From: Puccinellia tenuiflora
Taxonomy: Eukaryota; Streptophyta; Magnoliopsida; Poales; Poaceae
Direction of reading: 5' to 3'
DNA length: 64,000 bases
Assembly (NCBI GenBank): GCA_012064385.1
Contig: QRDG01000129.1
Location: forward strand, 1,709,380 to 1,773,379
Shown: positions 43,101-53,460 of the stretch, piece by piece
Layout: each line of letters starts with the position of its first letter
How positions within the stretch are numbered: the first letter of the stretch is position 1
The notes under the pieces: generated by a model
What the model was told of the DNA's origin: nothing
Databases searched by the model: none
What the model saw: only the letters and a program-made list of their open reading frames with translations
Program-made: the position numbers and the translations under genes

Positions 43101-44156
43101 CGATTTGCCATCTTGTTTAAATAATGCTTATGAGTCTCCTGGTTTTGATGTTTTGGTGGAACGCAACAATGATTTCTGGTCTCATGATATTGAGGATAAT
43201 TTGCAACAGGAAACTCATATTGGTGGTAATTCAAGTGGGGATTGTTCTATGCCGGTTGTCATGGATCATTGCACTACTATTTTGGAAGATGATATGATCT
43301 TGGGGGCAACCCCGACGTCGATCACCGGGGTGCATGGCGCATGCACGGCTAATGCCACGTTGATCACTCCCGCCTCTCGGTCGATCGCCCGTATGGTTAG
43401 TGATAATTTCAGTGATGCTTCTTTGATTGGTGATCATCAAAACGGGAATTTAATCATGAATGGTCAAATGCAAGTGTCTTATGATATTTCTGTTTCGCAA
43501 TCAATACCTAATGATAATCTTATGAACAATAATATTGATGATTATGTGCAACAGGAGAATCCTTTTAATGCTATTTCGTCTGGGGGCCTATCCACTCCGG
43601 TTAAAAAGAATGTCTCTCGTGATGAACTTATTGCTTTTGGGGGTATTATTTCGGATGAGGAGAAAGGAGTTAGGTCTAGTGGCAGGTTGAGAGCTCACCA
43701 AATGCTGATGCAACTCAATTGGAGCGTGCAATTAATATGGCAAAGAAAAAAGATGACTATTATGCTCAAGGTACTTCATCAAACCGTCCCAAATCTTTAC
43801 TTGATGTTTCTGAAGAACATATTGTCCGTACTGCTAGTGTTCTAGGAGTTTCTTTAGGGGCATCATCGATTGAGAGATTCAATTCAGCACAACAAATAAA
43901 AGATAATGAATTGCATAGAAATTTGACCATTCTTAGTCATTGCGCTCCTAAGGATAGGAATAATGCTGAGTTAAGTAAGTGTCTTGTTGTTTCTCGGGCA
44001 TCCGACCTTTCTGAAGATTTAGAGGATTTTGATGGATTAATGGATGAGGAAATTGTTCATTCACCACCCATCATTAAAATGACGAAAAAGAGTAAAAAGA
44101 AATCTATTGATAAAACTAAGGTGCGTCGGAGTAACCGCCTTAAATTAAAACGTTAA
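40198..44156 (+). pseudogene. LINE ORF1 (nucleic-acid-binding gag-like protein), one stop and one frameshift
   Basis: 504 aa to a TGA at 41710. The middle is Gly/Arg-rich (GGGRGIGSQGGGRG repeats, about residues 240-320). After the stop the same frame goes on with a CCHC knuckle (CFRCHKSGHCLNEC) and a second Cys cluster (CECCQNPDHATREC), followed by a DUF4283-like region (FPSRMDLVRVRRFGSFNV). At about 43700 one A has been lost (CACCAAATGC for CACCAAAATGC), so the last 145 aa (TQLERAINMAKKKDD to the stop at 44154-44156) are in another frame. The C-terminus is basic (KKSKKKSIDKTK). Confidence 0.85.
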
Positions 44157-44166
44157 CGTTCTTGAA

Positions 44167-47100
44167 ATGGAGGGGCTAAGAGGAATTACCTGGAATAGTG
44201 AAGGCTTTCGGGACCCGGGAAAACACCTTTTTGTTAAAGAGTCGATACGGGAGTACAACCTTGATTTTGTGGCGTTATTAGAAACCGGAAGGGCGAATTT
44301 TTCTGTGCCTTTTCTAAGGGATCTTTCTTGCGGTAGAGATTTTCATTGGTATTGTCTACCGCCGCATGGTCGTTCGGGGGGAATTTTGGTTGGGCTTAAT
44401 GCAAATACTTTGAAGGTAAACAAGGTTGAAAATGGGGACTTTTGTGTCAAGTTAACTATTAAATCTAAAAGTGATGGGTTTGAGTGGGTCTTAGTGCCGG
44501 TCTATGGAGCGGCTCAAGACGCTCTAAAACACGAATTTCTTTCTGAATTGGTTCGGTTATGCGATGATGAGCCATTGCCTATGCTTTTAGCGGGGGATTT
44601 TAATCTTTTGCGTAGGCCGGAGGAGAAGAGTAATAATAACTATAATCCCCGGTGGCCATTTATTTTTAATGCTATTATTGAAAATCTTAATCTTCGTGAG
44701 ATTGCTTTATCAGGACGTCAATTTACTTGGGCTAGTCGAAGGGAAACTCCTACGTTTGAAAAACTAGATCGTGTTCTGGCTAGTGTGGAGTGGGAGCAGA
44801 AATTTCCTCTAGTCACGGTTAGAGCCTTGTCGCGTACGGGGTCGGACCATACACCTTTGCTTATTGATTCTGGAGTTCATGCTCATGCCGGAAACAAGAC
44901 AAGATTTTCTTTTGAGTTGTCTTGGTTAGAACATGAAGGTTTTTACGATATGGTGGCAGCTGAATGGGCTGCGGGCCTCATTGGGGCTACACCAATTCAA
45001 ACTTGGCAAAATAAAATAAGGCATTTGAGGCGTTTTCTGAGAGGTTGGGCAAAAAATATGAGTGGTCAATATAAACGGGAAAAAGAGAGATTGCTTATTA
45101 TTATTGATAGATTGGATATTAAAGCTGAAACTTTCCCTCTATCTCAACATGAGAGAGATGAGTTGAAACTGGCTAATGAGAAACTAACTAAGCTTAGGCG
45201 TGATGAAGAGATAAAATGGTCTCAGCGGGCTAAGGTTAAATTTATTCGGGAAGGAGGGAGTAATACTAAGTATTTTCATCTTATTGCCAATGGAAAACAT
45301 AGAAAGAAAAAGATATTTCAATTAGAACAGGATGAGGGTACCATTGTGGGGGATGACAACCTTAAAGTTTATATTACTGAATACTACAAAAAGTTATTTG
45401 GGCCGCCGGAACACAATACTGTAACTATGATGGAGGATAGGACTGATGATGTTCCTCAAATTTCAAGTGATGAAAACGAAATTTTAACTGCTGATTATTC
45501 TGTTGAAGAGGTGCATGAGGCAATTAAACAAATGGAGAGTAATAAGGCCCCGGGGCCAGATGGCTTTCCGGCTGAATTTTATCAAGTGTTTTGGGAAGTA
45601 ATCAAACATGATCTAATGGCTTTGTTTGCTTGCTTTCAGCGTGGCGAACTTCCGTTGTTTAAACTAAATTTTGGAGTGATCACGTTACTGCCTAAAAAAG
45701 AAAATGCAACTCAAATTCAGCAATATAGGCCCATTTGTCTTCTTAATGTGAGTTTCAAAATATTTACTAAAACAGATACTATCCGTGTTACCAAGGTCGC
45801 TGATAAGGTTATTCGACCAACTCAAACTGCTTTTATGCCGGGACGGCATATTTTAGAAGGGGTAGTGGTGCTTCACGAGTCTATTCATGAGTTGCACACG
45901 AAAAAATTAGATGGGGTTCTATTTAAAATTGACTTTGAGAAAGCTTATGACAAAGTTAAATGGCCCTTTCTACAACAAGTGTTACGCATGAAAGGTTTTA
46001 GTGAGGTTTGGTGTGAGCGTATTAAACATTATGTCCAGGGTGGTAGTGTCGGGATTCGGGTGAATGATGATGTTGGTCATAATTTCCAAACTAGAAAAGG
46101 TTTACGGCAAGGAGATCCGTTGTCACCTATTTTGTTTAATATTATCGCTGATATGTTAGCTATCCTTATTGCGAGAGCCAAAGAGGCTGGTCAAGTAGGG
46201 AGTTTGTTACCACACTTAGTTGATGGTGGTATATCCATCCTACAATATGCTGATGATACGATATTATTTATGGAACACGATACTCAAAAGGCAATCAATA
46301 TGAAGCTTATTCTAAGCATTTTTGAACAATTGTCGGGATTGAAAATTAACTTTCATAAGAGTGAAATTTTTTGCTTTGGTGAGGCGAGGGACATTGAACA
46401 TGAATATAGACAAATATTGGGTTGTGAGTCCGGGGAATTGCCTTTTAAATACCTTGGTATTCCTATTCATTACAGAAGACTTCGAAATGCTGAATGGAAT
46501 CCTGTTGAAAATCGTTTTGCCTCTAAACTTGGGTGTTGGCGGGTAAGATGCTTTCTTATGGGGATCGACTTATTCTAATTAACTCTGTTTTGACCAGCCT
46601 ACCAATGTTCATGCTATCTTTTATGGAAATTCCTGTGGGAGTACGGAAAAGATTAGATTACTATAGGTCTAACTTCTTTGGCAATCGGATGAGAATAAGA
46701 GGAAATATAGACTATCTAGATGGAACATTGTCTGTAGACCTAAGGATCAAGGGGGCCTTGGTATTGAAGTCTTAGAACTGAAAAACAAATGTTTACTTAG
46801 CAAATGGCTGTTTAAGCTCCTTTCCGAAGAGGGTATGTGGCAGCAATTGTTACATAATAAGTATCTTCATTCTAAGACTTTAGCTCAAGTTGAGGCTAAG
46901 CCTACGGATTCAGCCTTTTGGAAGGGCCTTATGAAGGTTAAGGGAGATTTTTTAGTAGAGGCAAGTTTAAGGTGGGTGATGGAAAGTCGGTTCGTTTTTG
47001 GGAAGACGTGTGGTTAGGGGATATGACCTTAGCTCAGCAATACCCTTCTTTATATAACATCACACATCATAAGAATGTCTTGGTTTCTACTGTTTTCGAG

Positions 47101-47850
47101 CAGACACCAATTAATATTACTTTCAGAAGAGGTTTAAATGAACACAAATATAATGCTTGGCTTAGTTTGTGCCAAAAAATAATTGATGTCACTCTTACCA
47201 CTGAACCCGATAAGTTTGTATGGGGACTAACGGATTCTGGGGTGTTTACGGTCAAATCTATGTATCTTGATTATATGAATGGACATACTAGGTTTCTTCG
47301 GAAGTATTTGTGGAAACTTAAAGTGCCATTGAAAATCAAAATTTTTATGTGGTTCCTTAATAATAAGGTGTTGTTAACTAAGGACAATTTGGCAAAACGT
47401 CGGTGGACTGGGAGTCAAAAGTGTTGTTTTTGTGATGATAATGAAACAATTCAGCATTTGTTCCTTTCTTGTCCTTTTGTTAAAGTAGTTTGGCGCATGA
47501 TTTTCTTTGCTTATAACATCCCTCCTCCTTCTAGTATTGCTAACATGTTTGGGAACTGGTTAAATGGAGTTCCAAAGTTAGATAAAAATAAAATTCGTAT
47601 GGGGATTTCAGCTATATGTTGGGCTATTTGGAGAACCCGTAATGACATTATTTTTAACAATCAAACTGGAACTAACTTTTTGCAGGTACTTATTCGGGCT
47701 GTGCATTGGATTCGGCAATGGGCTTTCCTTATGCCGGAGGAGCACCGCAAGGATATGGATACTGGATGCAACCGGCTTCTGATGGTTGCTCAGGACTTCT
47801 ATTTCCGGGCTACTGGGTGGCGACACATTAATAGGATAGAGTATGGCTAG
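44167..47850 (+). pseudogene. LINE ORF2 (APE endonuclease and reverse transcriptase), three frameshifts
   Basis: The start ATG 44167 lies 10 bp after ORF1. Endonuclease: WNSEGFRDPG, ALLETG, LLAGDFNLLRRP and GSDHTPLL (the expected Asn, Glu, Asp-Asn and Asp-His residues). RT: KAPGPDGFPAEFY, FKIDFEKAYDKVKW, RQGDPLSPILFNI, LQYADDTILF. Then three 1-bp deletions: near 46541 (TGGCGGGTAAG for TGGCGGGGTAAG), near 46679 (TTCTTTGGC for TTCTTTTGGC) and near 46961 (GTAGAGGC). Between and after them the reading continues (LLSKWLFKLLSEE, GDGKSVRFWEDVWLGD, CCFCDDNETIQHLFLSC) to the stop at 47850. About 1,230 aa if read through. Confidence 0.9.
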
Positions 47851-48034
47851 CCTAGTTTGTCGTCTCCTTTTTAAGTGGTTAATTCATGTCTCAACCTTGG
47901 CTGATGGTTGAATGTAATTTTTATTTTTCGGATGTTGGATACTTTGATACACTTTTGCTTCAATAAAATGGCTGTGTGCATCGATTGATGCAGAGGCCGG
48001 GGCATTTGCTCCCATATCCAAAAAAAAAAAAAAA

Positions 48035-49080
48035 ACAGGAGAACCAGAAGTACATACCTGCAAACCTCAATATTACCAAGAGACATCAGCTTAGTATAAG
48101 AAATCATGTGCATGTGGATCTGTTAATTTGACAAGGTAATTTTCAGTAGATAAATGATACTATTAGCTTTGTATCTCCCATGTTTTATAAGCACACGATT
48201 TCCCTTTTTTCTGTCTCTGCAACATAATTCTAGATTGTGCATCAATGCACACTTACCTTTTGCTTATATAATGCTCCGTGCTAGCTAACTTTGTGTACCC
48301 ACTTTGCACGTTTTTTATGCCTTTGTCCATACTGTTCAATCGTGCAACATGTTTGGTAGCTTGTGAGGACTATTCAGTCCCGGTCGAGCATGTCACTGTT
48401 TGCTTATTTACTTTGATGAGTACTTGGAATGAATTCCATCGCAATTTCACTTGCTGGAAAGTACTAATCTGGAGTGCATTTGGCAGTGCTGCATAGAGGT
48501 CTTGCTCCTGGAAGATGATAACACTTCGTAACTCAACTGGGCATGCAGTGCTTCGTCGTAACTCATAGATTGCTCTCGAGTTCTTGGAGAATCGACTTCC
48601 ATCTTAACTGCAGGCTGCAGCCATATTTGAGGTACCCCTTAACGGTGTACCTTTGGGCCTGAGTACCATTTGAGTAGGGTCATGTGTTTCGGCTGTTTAC
48701 TAGGTTTGTTGGCTGTAAGTCTGGTTATGGTTATTCCTTTCCATATATGTAAGCCATTACAGAAATGCTTAAAGATCATGGCACAAATCAGGTTGTTAAT
48801 TCCTTTTGTTTCCATTTATGCATGCTACATTCTTTGCAAAGAGGCACCACAAATAGCATGGGAAGTATCCGTAGACAAGCTCATACTTTCCTGTCATTGT
48901 TAGATCAAAATTTGTTGGACTGTGGCAGGACAGGCATTCAACTATTACTATTAAGTTGTAATGATAATGATTCAAATGATTCTAATAAAAGTTTTAATAT
49001 TTAACAGTGGTTAAATTGCATCTAATGCATATTAAAAATCTTGTCCTTATCTATGAGTATGGTTATCTGTAAATCTCCGC
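48035..49080. other. Intergenic DNA, nothing recognised
   Basis: AT-rich, short frames only. It begins right after the LINE poly(A). Confidence 0.4.
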
Positions 49081-49240
49081 AAATAACACCTCTGAGTTGG
49101 TTCTTATTATTGGGGTAAGTCATCACGCGTTGAGCTTGCTACTGAAATGGCCTTGAATTATCCAGACAAGAACATGACATCGGCTCATGACAGAACAAGA
49201 TTGTTACAATCTATTGGTCAAAATGCTGGTGTCAAGGTAC
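49081..49240 (+). pseudogene. AIF/FSP1-like FAD oxidoreductase, single exon relic
   Basis: Reads TSELVLIIG, then after a one-base frame change RVELATEMALNYPDKNMTSA, HDRTRLLQSIGQNAGVK. This matches the NAD-binding segment of plant AIF-like proteins (ESVLIIGGGPTGVELAGEIA...YPDKKVTLVH...LL..IG.KA). The GGGPTG glycine loop is destroyed (GKSSR), so the remnant cannot bind the cofactor. No other exons were found nearby. Confidence 0.6.
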
Positions 49241-50720
49241 CGTGCATTGGCTTAGATCAAAGAATGTTCAAGTTCGTTTGCAAGTGTCTTGAAGACGCCG
49301 TAGGGCGTAGGCTGCTAAGGTAGTTGCCGAAGCTATGTAGTTGAGTACTGGCGTTTAGAACCAAAGTTTTTTCAATTTTACATCCTGTATGAAAACTCAG
49401 ATCATTTTCTCCGTCGTCGCGTGCCTCCCGCCGCCATCCATTGAGTCGCCGCCTCGCCGCTGGCAGTCTGCCCACGTGATCTTCATCCAGGAGGACCCGT
49501 TACTTTCGCCGTCCTTGCCCCGTCGCTGCATGTCCCCCTTCCATCGTCCATCCACACCTGAAGCAGTGATCATAGATGAGAGCCTATCCACTGGGTACGA
49601 CAACCTTGAGTCGTGTTGTGCATGTCCGCTGGGTATGTATATGCATCTTCCAGGTATATCTTCCAAATTCAATAGATGACTTCCTTTGCACTTGAATTCA
49701 TTTATTTTTGCCACGATCTGGTACTAACGAATTCATTTATTTTTACAGAAGATCCAATGGGAAATCATCTCCGCTGACAGCTACATACAAAGCAGAAAAG
49801 TTTTTCACGAAGGGAAATCATGCAAGCACCGGCTAATATGATTAATATCCACTGTCTCTAATTTGATCTGCTAGCTTGGTCGGAAAAGGATTGACTTAGT
49901 GTGAAATTGAGGTTTGTCCATATACCACTTTGTCCTTCCAATGATAATATTCACATGTTCATTACCTCGATTCATCAATCAATTGCTACATAACTGCATT
50001 TTCTGGGATTTGTTGGTCAGTCATTTAACTCAAGCATTTACGCAGTTCTGCGCTGCTCCTTGTCAACTTTCAGGATACCTTTGAAAGAATAAGCACAACA
50101 CAAGATAACAAACTGTGTGTACAGTTTTCAACTTTCTTGGTTTAGTCTATTCTGTATTTATAAATCTCCCATTATTGGTTCAGAGCTTCATGAAGTTACA
50201 GATGCTTGATGCAAAGAGGAGTGTTAAGATGTGTATGTATAAATGATTCTAAAGCTATTAGCTCTACTGCATGATAAAGTAGAACTTTAGATTTTCACAT
50301 TTTGCGTTCTGTATTTTACTATTTTAATTTAATTTGAGTCATTGTACCAGCTTGAATATTTATAATGTGGCGGGGTAGAGGTGAAGCTCAAAATAAAAAG
50401 GATTTTGTATGTTTCCGGAATCTCAAAAGTATTAGATGTTTTAATTGATTGTCAATGGATTATGTGGCTCCTTAACTCCTTTATGAATTGTCTCGTCAAA
50501 TAATATGTGTTCTTTGATATTCCATTTCTTAACCCAGATGATTTTGCCTCTTTGTGTTTTGCGATATTTCAAGGCAATTTTTATGCACCACTGATATAAG
50601 GGTTGTGCTCAAGAGGCTTAATATTTTATTTTCACACGAAAATATGCAGTTGTAGTTGTAAGGAAATGGGGAGAGAAGATGGTCGAGGAGAAGATACTTG
50701 AAGGGCCTAGAGAACACCGA
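49241..50720. other. Intergenic DNA with one GC-rich patch
   Basis: 49400-49680 is GC-rich and open on both strands (plus reading from 49389: MKTQIIFSVVACLPPPSIES), possibly a small exon, without recognisable domain. The rest is AT-rich and empty. Confidence 0.4.
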
Positions 50721-51668
50721 CTACCTCAGTACATACGCTTCCCTTCCCCCACTTCAGATTCTGCTATGATTTTCCTGTTTCCTGGCCACTTTCTTTGGAC
50801 GTGACTCCTCTGAATTACATCTCAGACACTGCTCTTTGTTATGCTTATAGTTATATTTTTGAATACATGCAATTTTCGTATAATATAATAAGAACCCTTG
50901 TGGTTAGAGCAATTGATTGTGAGGTAGTTTTTTAATTTTACCAGCAATAATTTTCGCATGGATCAAAAACAAACATTAGCTCAAAGCTACATGGAAGACC
51001 CCGACTGTAAAAACAACAGTTAAGAAACAAATACATTTCAGGTTGTGGCTATAATTAAACTTAAAAAAATTATATATTTGCATTCATATAATTTTTTTGT
51101 TCTTCACAACCTCGCATTGTGTATTCAGCTGCGTTGGAGTGGTCATCGCGATTCCATTGCAGGACAGGCGAAAAGCTCTCTAGGATACATGACTACCCCA
51201 GTACATACGCTTCCCTTCCCCCACTTCAGATTCTGCTATGATTTTCATGTTTCCTGGCCACTTTCTTTGGACGTGACTCCTCTGAATTCTGAAACATCTC
51301 ACACTCTTTGTTATGCTTATAGTTATATTTTTGAATAACATGCAATTTTTGTCTAATATAATATAAGAACCCTTGTGGTTAGAGCAATTGATTGTGAGGT
51401 AGTTTTTTAATTTTACCAGCAATAATTTTCGCAAGGATCAAAAACAAACATTAATTCAAAGCTACATGGAAGACCCCGACTGTAAAAACAACCGTTAAGA
51501 AACAAATACATTTCAGGTTGTGGCTATAATTAAACTTCAAAAAATTATATATTTACATTCATATAATTTTTTGTTCTTCACAACCTCGCATTGTGTATTC
51601 AGCTGCGTTAGAGTGGTCGTCGCGTTTCCATTGCAGGACAGGCGAAAAGCTCTCTGGGATACATGATG
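50721..51668. repeat. 472-bp tandem duplication
   Basis: CAGTACATACGCTTCCCTTC occurs near 50727 and again 472 bp later. Both units end AGCTCTCTNGGATACATGA. Identity is very high (about 96% by eye). A third, partial copy of an inner piece (TTATATATTTGCATTCATA) is at about 52928-52946. No gene. Confidence 0.9.
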
Positions 51669-52154
51669 AGGGTGCAATGTGAAAATCCATGCATTCCCTT
51701 CAAAACTTTGAACTAGCATCAGTTATTTTGTATCTGTTCCCTTGCTGTTGCACAGATGTAGTAGCACAAATAAGTACTTTTTTGTCCTCTCGCAGTTTAT
51801 CAATTGAAGTACTATCGGTAGTGCTTATAATTAAGTGGTCTGAAAAAGGTAGGCTAAATCCTTTAATCCATTGAAATATGCACAGTAGTTAATCTTTCTA
51901 CACGAGCTGCAGATTAACTCTTGGGCGACTTCTTTTATTTGCTTCATGGCACGTGTCTAGGGGCAAAAGATAATGTGCTTTTAATTTAGTCTACAGAATA
52001 CCTTTTAGCACACAATTATGGCAATATTTGACATTGACTTGTTGCACTTGGCTGTTCAAAACTGGCTGCTTGTCTTGCTTTCAGTTTATTTCTTCTTATT
52101 CTCACCTCTTTTTTTTTTTAATGTTTGCATTGGCATGAATGTGTCCTTTTGTCA
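51669..52154. other. Spacer before the pyrophosphatase relic
   Basis: No gene. A T-rich polypyrimidine stretch (52095-52120) followed by TTTTGTCAG serves as the acceptor of the next exon. Confidence 0.4.
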
Positions 52155-52261
52155 GGGTGAACGGATCCTGTACTCCCCCCTACTGTACCCTCACATCCAT
52201 GGCTTCATTCCACAGACCCGTTGCGAAGGCAATGACCCCGTCGATGTCCTGGTCCTCATAC
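52155..52261 (+). pseudogene. Soluble inorganic pyrophosphatase, single exon relic
   Basis: After TTTTGTCAG the frame reads GERILYSPLLYPHIHGFIPQ TRCEGNDPVDVLVLIQ (quoted in two parts), clearly the family I pyrophosphatase segment VLYSSVVYPHNYGFIPRTLC.D.DP.DVLVLMQ. The Asp residues of the active-site DP.D motif are kept. The exon ends exactly at the conserved ...LIQ junction, but the donor is GC (CATACAGGCTG) instead of GT. No flanking exons are nearby, so it is an isolated relic. Confidence 0.8.
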
Positions 52262-53460
52262 AGGCTGTTAAACGTCACACTTTGTATTATGTACTGTTAT
52301 TATTTTCTGACAAGTGGATAATAGGCGAGCATGCAACTTGAAGGTTTGTATTCTGTGAAAATATTTTGGTGTAGCTACCTAAACCGAGTGTTGGCTTTAT
52401 TTGATATATTTCAAAATTTGTAAGCACGGTTTATTTTATTTTATATATATGGACTTGGAGTTTCGAAGAGCAGTTAGTTCAGAAGCATAGTAAATTTCAT
52501 TGTCCAACTGCGAGCCTTTATTCCTTTTAAGCAAGTTGATGTTATTGGTATTTGCATTTAAAAGAAAACTGATCGGCACATGACAAAGTCATTTTTATGA
52601 TTATGAACAAGACAATGTTATACTATGTGCCTGTGGTGCATAGATGGATTAATCCTTTGTTGCACAACAAGCAGATACTTTGGCTTGGAATAATCTTCAT
52701 TTTGTGGACTCTGTAATCTCATTCTTTGTTCAGATATGGAATGGCCGGACAGAGGTGGTGCCAGATTGGAGCAGAACACCCGGATGTCATAATTATGTAG
52801 TCTACTTGTCTTTCTGAGTGCTTATAAGAATGCTCTAGAGAAAACTTAAATTCTAACTTACATACACTTGTAGTCTGTAATGTACTAATGGTGTACGCCT
52901 TGTGGCGAAGTGTATCTTAAACTTCAAAAATTATATATTTGCATTCATAAAATCAGAGAAGGATCGATATATTTATACACCGTAGCAACGTACGGGCATT
53001 CAACTAGTAACATGAAAATATCTACTTGGGAACAAAACCGAGAAAGGCTTACATCGCCAGCCATCAACATCACCTCCATATCACGTGTTTTTTTTTTTTG
53101 AAACGGGGATATCATGGCATTTGTGCACTCCAATGGCGTCCATATCGAAAAGAATTTCACTGTCCGGTTCCGTATGAAAAGTATACCGCCGGACAATTGC
53201 TAGAACCCTGTCCATCTCAACAATTCAAGAGCCTGCACAACCCTGTCCATCTCAAACAGGGACACGAGTGAAAAAGTATAGTGTCTACTGGACAGGTTGA
53301 CGGACTCAATAAGTCTTCGCTGCAGCTAAGATCAGGTCGTGTGTGGGTGTGAGGACACCGTCTGTGTGTTCTTAAACCCATATGCGCCATGAGCCCAGCT
53401 GAGCTGAGCGCATCCAACTCGCCTCACACATACACAGCCACTCCGCAAAACCGAGCAGAA
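52262..53460. other. Upstream region of the LRR gene
   Basis: No gene. Contains a poly(T) run (53091-53099), a short direct repeat AACCCTGTCCATCTCAA (about 53205 and 53240), and the partial third copy of the 472-bp repeat piece at about 52918-52950. Confidence 0.4.

Larger units (their letters stand above)
40161..48034 (+). mobile_element. Nearly full-length LINE
   Basis: About 7.9 kb: short 5'UTR, ORF1 (40198-44156), ORF2 with endonuclease, reverse transcriptase and zinc-binding domain (44167-47850), a 3'UTR with AATAAAA (47961), the conserved tail motif (47970-48002) and poly(A) of 16 (48019-48034). Inserted just behind the SINE. The lesions are few and all small. Confidence 0.95.
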
